Part shown: one piece after another, positions 1-12,400 of the stretch
Layout of the letters: each line of letters begins with the position of its first letter
How positions within the stretch are numbered: position 1 is the stretch's first letter
Origin: Plectrocnemia conspersa
Taxonomy: Eukaryota > Arthropoda > Insecta > Trichoptera > Polycentropodidae
Assembly (NCBI GenBank): GCA_009617715.1
Contig: VTFK01000136.1
Coordinates: 868,001-932,000 of the forward strand
Reading direction: 5' to 3'
DNA: 64,000 bases
Made by a program: the position numbers and the translations under genes
Notes under the pieces: model-generated
The model's input: the letters and a program-made list of their open reading frames with translations, nothing else
Databases searched by the model: none
What the model was told of the DNA's origin: nothing

Positions 1-404
1 TTTAGTCGTTTGTATTTCGCGCGTGGTTTCGATCGTGCTTATTTAGACCACTTTTAGGGTTAGCACAAACGCATCGCGGAAATTCGTTTTTTTATACTTT
101 AATTTATGAATCGAAATTAAATTATGTCATCAATATTTCAATGATAATTGTGGATTTGTAAATACTTGTGAATATATTTATACGTTATTTCGACTGTTTT
201 AATATTGTCAACTGTTTTTGTGATTGGTTTTTATTGTTTGTAATAATTAAATAATAATAATAATAATTACTATTAAATACTTATTAATAAATATAAATAA
301 GATATAATTAATAAAATATCAATATTAACTCTTAGTAAATATTAAATAATAATAATAATAATAACAAAACGATTCCTTGTCGTAGAATCATTTTATTTTA
401 CTTG

Positions 405-475
405 TTTTATTTATTTACATTAATTAATACCATCGTGACCTAACAGGTTACCCCAATGCGTCACGATGGTCGAAA
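405..475 (-). repeat. SINE 3-prime tail fragment
   Basis: A short copy of a tail motif that recurs across the window. On the plus strand it reads as a TTTATTTATTTA run, then a segment containing CCCAATGCGTCACGATGG. Better copies lie at about 8500, 9060, 13870, 26340, 55020 and 56590. The A-rich simple tail lies on the minus strand, so this copy points to the minus strand. Only the tail is recognisable here. Confidence 0.45.
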
Positions 476-539
476 AGTTTATTATTTATTGTATATATAT
501 GTGTGTGTGTGTAATATATATTACATATTCCGCCTGGAG

Positions 540-2345
540 TGTAGATATGTTGCACTCTTGCCGGTCCCAAGCCCGGATAAAGGAGGAGGGTTTCTATCAT
601 GGAGCAAACCAACCAACGTGGATAAATCCAAATAGTTATGAAAAAATTACAAAGAAATAATAAATCCGCCCCGATTCATAATGACCTAGACCAGTGGTCG
701 GCAAACTTATTGGCCGAAGAGCCAAATATGTACATTACAACGATTCAAACTAGTTCTGAGAGCCAAATCTGTTTTTTAATTTAGTAAACCTTTATTATAA
801 TTTTAAACCTTCATTAAATTACAGGTACACTGAATAAAACTTGAGTTCACACTGAATAAAGATTTATTAGTTGATAAACAATAATATGAAAGTAAGGTAT
901 CCATAAATTTAAATCATGACAATGACTGACAAACACTTAATGTAAACAATGTCCTTGCATCTCCTTGGGAAGTTTCAGTAAGTCAGGTTTATATGTTGTT
1001 GTTTTTAATTTTAGGCATGATTCCAGGTTCTCATCAATAAGACAACTTTTCAGTTTACTCTTGATAAAGTTCATGCTTGAAAATGTTTGTTTGCATTAAT
1101 ATGTAGAACCAAAAAGGGAAAGAACAGCAAACGCAAGTTTTTTCAGCGGATCTTAAGAGTCGGGAATACTATTCCAAACGTTGAAAATGATCATGACTTC
1201 ATTCTCCAGGTCTTTCAAAGCAGACCACTTGTGTTGTGAACTAAGATCACATTCGTTCTTCTCCGATATTTTCAAATCAATACAATGACGTTGAAATTTG
1301 GAGCTCCATATTTTCTTGTTTTTTAAATCCTGCAATTATATTTCAAAGTTACCAATGTCAATGCCAAAAGGAGAAAATTTCAACTCAGTTTATTGTAGCA
1401 TTAAGGTTTTTTGACGAATGCTAAGGGTCGTTTTAAAACCTGCTGAGAAACGCTTTCCTCATATTTAAAATTGTTGTTTTGAAATGGGTGTTTGTCAATC
1501 GGAAAGGAATTATTTTCTTTGGCGATGACTTCTTCTTCAGTATTTCCTTTCCCTTGTAGACTCGGAAAGTGAAACAATGTTTGGATAGTGAACACCCTTT
1601 CAAAATCTTTGAGCAAAAGCGCGTTTTAAAACGTTCCCTCTTGATAACCATCGAACCTTGTTATGAAGCAGAAGATCAGCGTACTCACTCTTCATTTCAA
1701 CTAAAAAATTCTTTTAATTGACGATGATTAAAAGCTTTAGCTACAATGGAGTTGATGATCGTGATCACTAATCCCATAACTTTACTAATTTTTTTCCGAA
1801 ATATCTGCGCACAAAGCGCTTCTTGGTGAATAATGCAATGATAAACCAATATCTCGTAACTTTTTTTTCTTTCAAAATGGCAACAAACCTTTTTCTGACG
1901 CCGGTCATACTTTTGGCCCTTTTCTGTAACCGCCAAGTACGCAGATTGACAGCTGTCATACTACTACGCTGCGCTGCGCCCCTATCGGACGAAACAGGTA
2001 CTACGTCAACGCTCACGTACACATTCAACGTTGCATGGAAAGGACACTCGACCAGAATTAGCGCCCGGGCCCGTGGATATTTGTGCCAGAGCCGCACTCA
2101 AGGAGCCAAAGAGCCGCATGCGGCTCCGGAGCCGCACTTTGCCGACCCCTGACCTAGACGATCGAAATCTAGATAAACGATTGGACTTCAATTTTGGAAG
2201 CTGGAATGTGCAATATTACTACCAGGAAAAATACAAACAATATCGGAAGAAATACTAAAACTCAAGATATATCTAGAAGCCCTACAAGAAATTAGGTGGA
2301 AATGCCAAAACCGATCACCGGTTGTAGTGCCGTGGAAGAAGAAGA
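540..2345 (+). mobile_element. LINE (RTE-like) endonuclease fragment, split by a hAT insertion
   Basis: The flanks at 540-691 and 2152-2345 appear to be one degraded non-LTR retrotransposon. After the hAT insertion the plus strand encodes GSWNVQ at about 2199 and, in another frame, LKIYLEALQEIRWKCQ at about 2250-2300. GSWNV and LQEIRW are the first two signature blocks of the LINE AP-endonuclease domain. The frame shifts between the blocks, so the copy is dead. It ends in a GAA-repeat stretch near 2337. The clade is an inference; only the start of the endonuclease survives. Confidence 0.6.
692..2151 (-). mobile_element. Degenerate hAT transposon with perfect 8-bp target duplication
   Basis: The ends are CAGTGGTCGGCAAA on the left and, reverse-complemented, CAGGGGTCGGCAAA on the right (13 of 14 match). 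Both sides are flanked by the identical octamer ACCTAGAC (684-691 and 2152-2159), the length expected for hAT elements. The minus strand keeps pieces of a hAT transposase of the type found in ZBED5/GTF2IRD2-like proteins, such as YHCIIHQEALCAQIF and FNHRQLKEFF at about 1860-1710, in shifting frames. It is a dead copy 1460 bases long. Confidence 0.8.
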
Positions 2346-3070
2346 AGAAGAATATGTATATATTATAAATTATACATATAATTATATATAGTTAAATGTA
2401 ACATCGTATCTTGCTATCAAGTTTTATTATTTATTATTTTTATATATAAAGAAATATGACAACCTTCAACAACAACCAATTGCAAACACCATTGATCAAA
2501 AACAAACGGTTTGGTTATTAGGGTTATTTTTGTGTACGATATATGTGATTTTGTATGCATCAAAGAAATCTTGTCGATTTGTAAATTTTTATAACAGGAT
2601 GTAGGTCAGACGAAGAAAAAATGCGTTGCAGATTTATATATTAAAATTGTCTCAGTGTGAGCATGACCCTGCTTGTCGTTCGCTTGTATAGTGCCGCGCG
2701 CGTTCATGTGTGTGTAGGTGTGTGTACGCGAGCCAGCTCGCGGACCGACGAATAGATTTTTTTTTGTTCACTCCATATTTCCAACAATACGACTAAAAAT
2801 GTTTGTTTATTGATATAATTAGAATGTTTAAACCATGTTAATCATACATATATAATTTTAAAATATAAAAATTGAGTATTTTGCCTGTAATGATGTGTTA
2901 AACAGAGTAAGTAGCCAAAAAATTATATCGCTAAAAACGCATGGCGTACAGCGAGTAATTAACAATTTACCGGTCGGCGGTCTAAGGGTTAAGCAGATGG
3001 AAGAAGTGTTGTACATAAATATCCATCCAATCATATAACAGGAAAATCAATAACACATATCAATTAACAC
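2346..3070. other. Intergenic, no gene seen
   Basis: AT-rich sequence with a GT-rich patch (about 2690-2745). I see no coding potential and no recognisable repeat. Confidence 0.5.
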
Positions 3071-3513
3071 TAAGGGCTAATTTACACATTGTCAGCTGCT
3101 GGAAGTTGACTGGAAAGTCACTGGCACGCGGCGACTGGCATTCCATTTCAATGGGGCTTTACCGTTTACACAGTGCCAGCAACTGGAAGAACTATTGTTG
3201 AGAAAAAGCGCCACTCACATTGCGTAAGTACTGTAGTGTGGTGAAAAGGGGAGATGGAAACAAAAATATTTATTCTGCTGGAGCTACCAACTGCTGGCGT
3301 GCTAGTAACGCATTGGCTTCTTCATTGACTGGCGTTAAGCGCTTACACGATGCTAGCCCCTGGCATCCAGTGACTGGCAACCTCAACTGGCACGCGACGA
3401 CTGGCATCGTGTAAAGGCTGATTTACACGATGCCAGTCGAGGTTGCCGGTCACTGGATGCCAGCGACTGGCAGCGTGTAAATCAGCAACTGGCAACGTGT
3501 AAATCAGCCCTTA
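3071..3513. mobile_element. MITE with terminal inverted repeats and internal CTGGCA repeats
   Basis: The left end reads TAAGGGCTAATTTACAC and the right end GTGTAAATCAGCCCTTA, inverted repeats with about one mismatch. The inside holds many copies of CTGGCA and GTGACTGG-like units in both orientations, and a strong foldback at 3355-3480. There is no coding potential. The family is not identified. A target duplication is not clear because the outermost bases belong to the inverted repeat. Confidence 0.65.
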
Positions 3514-3702
3514 ATCAGCTTTAACTGTTTATGTCCGTTTCGCCTGTTGTGTGAAAATTTACTATTATTGTAATATAAATGTTGACGAGTAAATTAATCG
3601 AGTATCGTGGTACTAAAAATTCGCATAATACAATCGCTTTCGATATTGACCTTACCGTCCGTCGTAAAAGCACGCGCCATTGGCTAGAAGTTTTATATAT
3701 AA

Positions 3703-3919
3703 TAGACTCCCCAATAACACGGTAAATTGGGGATGTACTATTTGGGTGCCCGTTACTTTATGTGCGAACGAGTCAAAGGGAGGATATCTCACCACATGCG
3801 CCTGATTCGTACGTACGTATTGCAAAACATAGTATGAGTATTTTCTAGTCCTCGACTACACGCACCCAAATAGCACGTTCCCAATTTACCGTGTTATTAG
3901 GTGGGGGGGGGGGGGTCTA
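3703..3919. mobile_element. Short MITE with 45-bp inverted ends and a G13 run
   Basis: The left arm begins TAGACTCCCCAATAACACGG and the right arm is its inverse, ending GGGGTCTA. The match continues inward through CGGTAAATTGGG and ATTTGGGTGC. The right arm has expanded to 13 consecutive G at 3903-3915 where the left arm has four C. Total length is 217 bases. A TA dinucleotide may be the target site. Confidence 0.65.
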
Positions 3920-4623
3920 CTGTATCTCATGAAATATCGGTAAAATACATATATATGTTAGATAGTATCGTAAAATAATATAAATTTGTATTTCGGTTAA
4001 AATAATTTAGCGGAAAATGGTAATTTCTATTATTTAGTCAAAATGAAACTTTTTATTCTATTTATAATACATTATTAAAATTGATAAGAAGTTTATTAAA
4101 ATTATTAATGTTTTGTATTTCATAAGTTCATATTAAATATTTAATGATTTCATACAGATTGTAATAAGAAATATTATTTATTCAATTATTTATGGATGTA
4201 AAATAAAAAATAAAATAAAATTGTATAGCTTTATTTGGAATATCAACAGGTAACAAAAAATAAAACATATACTACAGATTTATTGAAAATAATCATTTGT
4301 ACTGTGGTGATTGTATATTATATAATATAATACAATATTCTGCTTTGCTTAAACATACAGCAATTAAATAATATTTAAATTAAAAGTATAAATTTAGGCA
4401 ATCTAATCAACAACTAAATATAAATCTAAAAATAACATCAAACATTCAACGCCATACACCAACCATACACACTTCAACTATATACATAAAACTTTTTACA
4501 TAATAATATCAATATGGAAATGCATAGTCAAACATAAATCTATTGATTATATCAATACATTGTGACAATTACTCTTTTGCCAAGAAGGAGATCATGTCAA
4601 AATTTTATTTGATTACTTGTAAC

Positions 4624-6756
4624 TTACGCATTTGTACTAAAGAGCTTGCTGAGCGATATTATAATCAAAGATCCAATGATTATATTCATATTAAATTTAT
4701 TGTAAGTGATTGCTGAGTTTTTGAAGCAGAAATTCGTATTGCAATCACTAACAGCTTTACCATATTTACTTTTCAACAGATCCCAAGAACATAATCCAAC
4801 TTGACAATCGCTGAAATCTATTGGCCTTTCATTTAAGAAGAATAAAACTTTGTAATCGTTATCTCGCGGACATCTGAAAATGTATATTGTTATATTAATG
4901 CATTTTATAAATATTAAAGATGCATATAACTTATTTTTTAATACTTGTGTAAAATTGCAGCAATATTAGAAGCAAATGGATCAATCAAACTAGTCTTCCA
5001 CTTTCTTTGTTGAATATTTGGTGTATGGTAGTTATCAGCCAATAATGGCACTGAATCTTTAGCTACTCCAAGAGCAGTCATAAATGATTGTATGGTTTTG
5101 GAATGTGTGAAGTACACGACTGCTTTCGGTTGTTCTTGGTCTGTAAATAATATTAATATTTTAGTTTATTTGAAGAAATAAGTTGCTTTACTGTTTACAT
5201 TATAATATACATACTGGGATTTTCAATCATTTTTGTAAATCTATTCATCATGTCTTTTAAAGGCGTACATCCAACTTTTTTATTTAACTGACTTCCGTAT
5301 CCAAATTGATAATAGTATTTAAGATCTTCTAAATACTCTAACAGCATAAGTTGATCTTTGGTGAATGCCTGTAAGTAATTAGTAAGATAATTTTAAACCA
5401 ATATCATATTAATTCTTATTCTATAGAATATTTAATTCTTTAATACTTACAGCACACCATGGTGAATTTTTATTGATTTCCCAAGCTTTGTCATAACGGC
5501 ACATGTCATACATGTTTTTAATATCATTTTCTTCCATAGGATATCTAAATCCAAGATGAGATGATACATTTTTAATCAACTAAAATCAAAGCAAAAATTT
5601 GAATATTATTAATTAATGGTTATTTAACACATACATATGTATGTATTTCTCATACTCACATTCTTGTACTCTTCTTTACTTTTCATCTGGTTTATTTGTT
5701 CTACGGTAATGGGATTATTCTTAACTTCTGAAATCCATGCTTTGCACATGTCATGCAACTAAAATAAAAAACATTATAGAAATACATACTTCAAAAACAT
5801 GTGGGATTGAAATGTAAATAATATTATTACCATTAAAATGGAATCATTTCCGCCGGAAACTTCAGATTGTACTGAAGAAAAAGCTTCTCTTCCGAATAAT
5901 CCGTCAACAAAAGCACGGAAGCTGTCTTTTGTGCGTCTTGTATCTGTATATTTAAACTGTTGAATAAACCTAATTTAGTAAATGTTTTAAATTTAATACA
6001 TGTATATTATTTAATACATACCAAATATTGTCTCGAAGAAAACTGAATAGGCAAGAGATCCCTAAATTTGGATTGCCACCTTTTAGCTAAATATCTAAGA
6101 TCATCATATCCTTGATATGTTAAGTCACTGGCAAAATTGGAAGTGTAGTTTTGATTCCAAATCCAATTTTTAAGATTTTCAAGATCTTGATCACATAATC
6201 TTCCCTGAAAATGTTAATAAAATGATATTAAAATAAAATAAGCGTTTATGAGCTCGAAAAGAGCATTGCATAAGAGCAATACTCCATTTCAGTCTGGGGT
6301 TGAGTGACGTCTGTCGCTTCCACAACGTTATATAAATTTAAAAGAATATAACTTACATGATCCGGCGCTGTCCTTTTTATTTCATAGTTGTTGATGATAG
6401 TATCTCGTGTTTTGAGCAATTTCGGTAATTCTTGTATAGTTTTCACACCCGGTAACCGAGTGCCATGTCTATTCAACGACCAAAACATCACCGGTTGACA
6501 TTCTGTATATATAAATGAGCATTATAATTATGGAATTTATGTTATATTATTTGCATATATTTAAAAGGATTATACCAGAAACTAAGTTATGGCTGTCATC
6601 TTTTCCTTTTATGAATTCATATGCTGTTTTAGTCGAAAACTGTAAATAAGGTTCGTAGTCACTGGTAAGACAGTATCCATCCCGTTGAGCCAATACTGAG
6701 TTCAGCGCTACAATACTGAATAGGGTAAGTAGAACTCCACTGATTTTGATATCCAT
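4624..6756 (-). CDS. MINPP1: Multiple inositol polyphosphate phosphatase 1-like
   Basis: A secreted or membrane-bound histidine phosphatase that removes phosphates from inositol polyphosphates such as InsP6. Nine exons on the minus strand: 6756-6576, 6502-6357, 6204-6022, 5956-5831, 5758-5660, 5579-5451, 5368-5215, 5140-4945 and 4873-4624. All junctions are GT-AG and the phases agree, giving 487 residues. Residues 1-23 look like a signal peptide (hydrophobic, ending VLAQ). Residues 72-78 are RHGTRLP, the catalytic RHGxRxP motif, with H73 as nucleophile. PYLQFSTKT near residue 36 is also typical of MINPP. The second motif region reads YFTHSKT (H352), not the HAE I know from vertebrate MINPP1. 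The C-terminus is a hydrophobic stretch of about 16 residues rather than an ER-retention signal, suggesting a membrane or lipid anchor. No frame breaks were found. Confidence 0.92.
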
Positions 6757-8489
6757 GGTTATTTATAAATCTGAAAATAAAATGTGATTAGTTAAATTAA
6801 ATCAATGTGGTGAAAGCTATCGATATCTAAAAAACATTTCAATATTGTAAATTTGCAATGCTAAATAATGAAATATATTTATAATGTATTCATTTTATAC
6901 GTTTAGGTACATGGGTATGTGGTTCATATGCTCGAATATAAGCAAAACATATCACGTTAGAGCCGGCTCGTTTACTTTACCAGTTCCTCAAAATGTGTGT
7001 ATATAAGAACTTTAAATATTATAACAATTTTTAGTTAGATAATTATAATTTTTATATACAAAGATACTAATGATAGATAAAAGCTAAAAATACAATATCA
7101 CTTTCATTGTGACTAACTTTGTATAGTAACTTTCCTAATACTCCTTGTATATCCAGATGGCTTGTAGTTAAAAAAGGCTAAAGACTTTATAAATATTTAT
7201 ACAATATTAATACATTCAACTGAAATAGTTGCTGTAAATTATTAGCAGACCAAATTTTCTTGATATGCCATACTTATTATTTTTGACAACAATATAACTA
7301 TTACGTCATCGCTTTATTGAATGAGGAATATGCTAATTTTAACTGCTGTAGCAATTCTTCGTGAGTAATAAGATGACATGACACAGTACAGATAATTTAA
7401 GATGATTGCAAATTAATGCAAGAGTCTCTTAGTTTGTCGCTTATGTAAGTACAGCGTCAAGGTGATAATATAAATGTAGAAGTATGAAAACTCGTTCATT
7501 TATAATGGCAACATATTATAAATTCTATAGTCTACGTCCGTGAGTGAAGAAATTAATAAGCAAGCGAATAGACGAAGCAATCGCACGATTTCACTTGTCT
7601 GTGCATTTTCCGGATATCCGGAGGCAAACCAATAAATATTTGAGAGGGGATAGAAATGTCGACTATGGGTATTTTTGTATGGCGCAAGCACGCGATTAAT
7701 TGCAAATTTGCAGTTTTGAAGTTGAATGAATTAGTAAGAGTAAGTTATGAAGTACAGAAATACATTGTTGAAGTAATAAAATTGTGGCTATTTATAAATA
7801 ATTAATAAATACATAAATATTGCTTAAGTACGACATTTTTTATTAATACATCAATTCAAACACAGATGTGTTTGAGTAACATATTTTTTATATTAGTAAT
7901 ATTGTTTTTATCGACCAAATATAAAATTTGCTATACAAAGTATATAAAATATCATCGCAGATTGCTAGTATTATATTTGTTTTCATATGAAATGCATACA
8001 TATATCACTGTCATACTTTTAAGGTTCATTATAGTGACACACGCCATCAATTTGACAAGAAATAGGCTTCAAAAATATTATATAACTTTACCAATACACG
8101 ATCGATAAGTTTAAGCCTTCAATTTATTTCATATTTACACTAATCGATTGAGGTCACGAGTTGTTGTGTATTAAATTCCATATTTTTCACAGTGTATGTA
8201 TTTATTATATTTTAATTTAATCATATATTTATTTTATGCGATGAAACAATGACATTGTGAAGTAAAATAATTAATTGCAAAATGAGCTTCAAGTGCGAAT
8301 TTTATTTAATAATAGCATTTTTATTTATAGTCTGAAGGTAAATGTCACAGGAAGCGCGAAATTCCGAGTGCTAAGCGCGTGATTATGAGCGGGAAGTACG
8401 AAATAATAGCCGCCAGGTATAGATTTAGTTATTATTGTTACTGTTTTATATATTATTTTTATTTATATACTTATCAAATTATTGTAAAT
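6757..8489. other. Intergenic 5-prime side of the MINPP1-like gene
   Basis: AT-rich sequence holding the promoter side of the MINPP1-like gene. Short open frames at 7500-7691 and 7866-8108 show no domain or splice-site support. No repeat was recognised. Confidence 0.4.
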
Positions 8490-8995
8490 CTTACGCTGTA
8501 ACATTAGAGGCGTTAACCCAATGCGTTACAATGGGGTAAACACAAACAATAACTACTAAGTGAGTAAATGGTAAAACACCACAATGAAATCAATGAAATC
8601 AGTGACTAATATAATAATAATTTTAAACTAATGTTCTCCAATTCTCATGCTGAACAATAATTTAATTTTTAATTTTAATATATATAAGATATTTTCTGTG
8701 AGCTGTTTTAGCTCATTATTAGAGACTTTTCAATACCAGATATGTACGACTTAGCTCAATTTTAATTAATCATCACAATATTCATCCGCGAGATCAGGAA
8801 AATCTAGGTAAACCTAATTTGTGATGATCAATCATTATTAAAATAATATAATAATCACTAATTCCGATCTCCCAGACACGATATAAATTTAAAAACACTA
8901 AGGTCCGTATGGGATTCGAGAACCCAGGTCTTTCAGGTCAATAGTCAGTGACTTAAATCACTCGTCTACCGAGTAATGATTTAAATCCATTGCTA
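8490..8995 (-). repeat. tRNA-derived SINE, full-length-like copy
   Basis: On the minus strand a tRNA-like head lies at about 8990-8900. It contains a B-box-like GGTTCTCGAATCCC (8924-8911) and an A-box-like segment near TACTCGGTAGACGAG. The body follows, then a tail with the inverse of GCGTTAACCCAATGCGTTAC at about 8510-8530. A second copy of the same family follows directly at 9040-9455, and a body fragment lies at 60565. Confidence 0.65.
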
Positions 8996-9039
8996 TAAAA
9001 TATGGTTAGTATAGATTTCTTTAATCCTGTGAATATGCT

Positions 9040-9455
9040 ATTTATTTATTGTAAATATTCCGTTGTGACATGACAAGCGTTAGCGCAATGAGTTACAACG
9101 GTGTGAACATAGTTAACAACTATTGAGTAAGTAATGAAACATCAGACTTAATTCAAAGTCCATATATCAGTGAAATCAATTTTATTAATTATAAACTATT
9201 TAACGCCTTTCAATCAATATATGTTACAAAGCACGACATAGCTCAATTTTATTTCAATTATTCATCACGGTATTCATCCGTGAGATTAGTAAAATCTAGG
9301 AAAACTTATCTGAAATAAAAGTATGATTATATATTAATCACTAATTCTAATTAACCAGACACGATAGAAATTGAAAAACATTATAGTTCATATGGGATTC
9401 GAACACTGGTCTTTCGAAAATTAGTTTATACTAGTCTATCGTGGTCAATTATACT
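9040..9455 (-). repeat. tRNA-derived SINE, second copy
   Basis: This matches the copy at 8490-8995 in order: tail with GCGTTAGCGCAATGAGTTAC (about 9080), a body with TCATCCGTGAGAT, and a head with a B-box-like inverse of GGGATTCGAACAC at 9393-9405. It lies in the same orientation as its neighbour, about 550 bases away. That could be a tandem duplication or two insertions. Confidence 0.6.
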
Positions 9456-12400
9456 AAAGAAAAGTCCATTTCTTCTTGGAATTTTAACCCATTACTCTTC
9501 ATATACAATAATAAACAGTAAAGTTAAAAGATTATTAAACGCATATAACAAACGTGTTTCTAAAAATATATTTCCTTATTATAATTACTGTATTGGAAGT
9601 GTAAATTTGATTTGTATGTTGCGAATTTGACCAAGAATCGTGGTTTAAATTGATTAAGATCATTCTTTAGTTTAATAATACAAGAAAACAACTTCGTTTA
9701 CTACCGCGTAAAAAATATTACGTGAAGTTCGGCCTCACGTCGTTGTAACTGTGATTCGTTAGACCAGCCCACCTTTGTGTGATGTAATGCAGCATGAGCT
9801 CACCGGCTTCTCATAGCAAACAACATTCTTGGTTCGATTCATAGGTACATAAAATATACTATCTAGCGTTCATTCTAGTTTTTTTCCATACTCAAAACGG
9901 TCGCTTTCTGAGCTTAACCGGCGAACGAAATGAAAACTAAAACTTTTTTCTTATTGTAACGTAAACACAAAGAGATTATGCAATTTCAAAAACGATTTTT
10001 ATAAACATGCACTACAAAACAATGGTAGAAAGTTTGGGAAATTCTGACGCGTCTTCCTTTCTATTATATACACGTTTCTTATGAGCGTAATCAAATTATA
10101 CGTCTGTTTGGCGAAAATTTTTCAAAAATTAAGATCTAATTGATTGAATTTTAGCTCATTGACTCTTTGCTCTAAGTCTGAGTCATATTAGGCCGATAGT
10201 TAATTTGTCACACGTGTGATAGATTGACGAGTTACCAACAGGTGGAAAACTCGTGGGTTCAAGCTCTCTAAAAAGTTTTACATACTACACTTATAAACGA
10301 ATAATAAGAAGCGTCGCCTTGCGGTGTACCGTTATCCAAAAAGATAAAAAAAGTTTGGTATATACGAGCGTAGATATACCACGCGTTTCTATACGTCGAA
10401 TTCAACAGTTAAATATTGTATATTTTTTTCTATTTTCGAACAAGGTGTTAAACATTTAAACAAATTAACAAAGCTCAAAAAATATTTGCTCAGTTTATTT
10501 AATGTTTTAAATCATGTGATGCATGCACATATGTATGTACTGTATACATGCGAAACATATGTAGGTTCCATGAAATTTATTAAACAATGGGTGGATATTA
10601 TCGCTTGATACATGAGCTGTAAAGTTATGACTTGAATGTGCTTTGAAAATTGGGTTAAATAGGTATATAAACTCGAGTTTTTTGTGCGCCGACTTTAGAG
10701 TTCGGGATACTAGCGCCCAAATTTTTTTTTTTTTTATATTTAATAATAAAAAAAAACAAAATATAATAATTATAAATTTAAAACATTTATTCTACAAATT
10801 GAAACACGTACATGAAAAGGAACCATAAAAACTATTTAAATTTTTTTAATACATACATATAACATGAAATTTCCTTATCTTATTCTTAATGTGTCAACTC
10901 TACTTTTTCAAAAGTACTTGCATAATATATAAATAATTTTTCAATTCAAAACTACCTGTCAAAAAGGTATTCTCGTGTATTTTCCATGAAAGTCTAAATT
11001 GTCAATGATAAGCATTTTGGAAATCATTAAACATTTTAATGAATAAAAATATTATGGATGGGTTTGTAAAAGTGACAATTAATCTTAGGTATGTAAATTT
11101 CTTTAAATGAGTCAAAAATATGAAATAAACTCATTTTGCAAAATTAATCTTTAATACTTTTATTATAATTAATGACATTTAGATAACAGCATTTATATTG
11201 TTATCTTGTACATTCTTACAACCTTTTAGAAGGTAACGGCAATGAATACTCGATAACTCGTCTAATTGCATACAAATCTACATATATACATGAACATATG
11301 TATATAGTATATACATATGTTTATATACAGAGGTTATATAGGAAATATTTTCGAAACATATTAATTACTTTGGTGAAATTCGAAATCAAAAGTATGAAAC
11401 GACACAATAGTTAATTAGTCAACCGTATTATTTGTCAAAATCAATAGATAAAAACACATTTTTCAAATGAAAAATATTTTATTATTATTGAATCTTGTAT
11501 TTGCATGTATTAGCTGTTGTGAGGCTTATTTTATAAGGTTGCACAAGCTTACTAATAATAAGTATAAAATCAGGGACATTTAAGGAGGAGACAAGTAGAG
11601 GCAATTGGCCAGAAAAATGAATGTCATTTAATGAAATATGAAATACTATGAATCATAATTAAATCGAAATATTAAGAAACGACCATTGACTGGCCAACTT
11701 CCTGATTCTGAATCAGAAATTCTCCTGTTATCACTCAAAGAAAATTTAGAAAAAACAGTCTCGAATATATAGCAAATTTTTTAAAAAAAAATGTCATTTC
11801 AGTGAAATTGTATCGGAATACATTTTCACCGGTAGATATATATTTTTACCAGTAAAAATATAATTTATCTGGCAGGTGCTAGTAAATAAAATTTAACTTT
11901 ACCATATGTAGTAATATAATATAATATAAAATATAAGTATGTAATATAAATTTTACATATTTATACGTCCATTTGCTGTTCAAACCCAAACCTAACCTAC
12001 ACGAATTAACCAAACCCAACTTCACGTTATGAAAGTTTTAAAACTAGTTACAGTTTTAAAACTTTCATTAGGCCAAGTTCAAAATACTAATTAAACTAAC
12101 TTATCTCTCAGGAGGAAATAAGCGAAAGAGAACCATAGTTTGTTTACATGTTTTAAAAATATGTTGGCTATCATTACCGATATTACTAAAGACTTTTTAT
12201 GTGAAAATATTGGTTAAAGTATATTCAAACCGAATTTTGGTCAATAGGAGGGCGCAAAAACAATTATCGCAATAACAATAAATTGGCAAATGCCTAAATA
12301 TCTAAAAACTGCGCTTGTGAGTTAATATGTCCTTGTTTTGATTTAATTAATTAATTGGAAAACCTATACAAATTTAGATATTTAAATATTTCAGTTAATT

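Noticed and set aside
8490..9455. CRISPR-like or satellite array
   Set aside because: Only two diverged copies with a tRNA-like head; this is a pair of SINEs.
9731..9845. tRNA-like sequence with GGTTCGATTC
   Set aside because: No cloverleaf can be drawn with matching acceptor arms; more likely a SINE head fragment.
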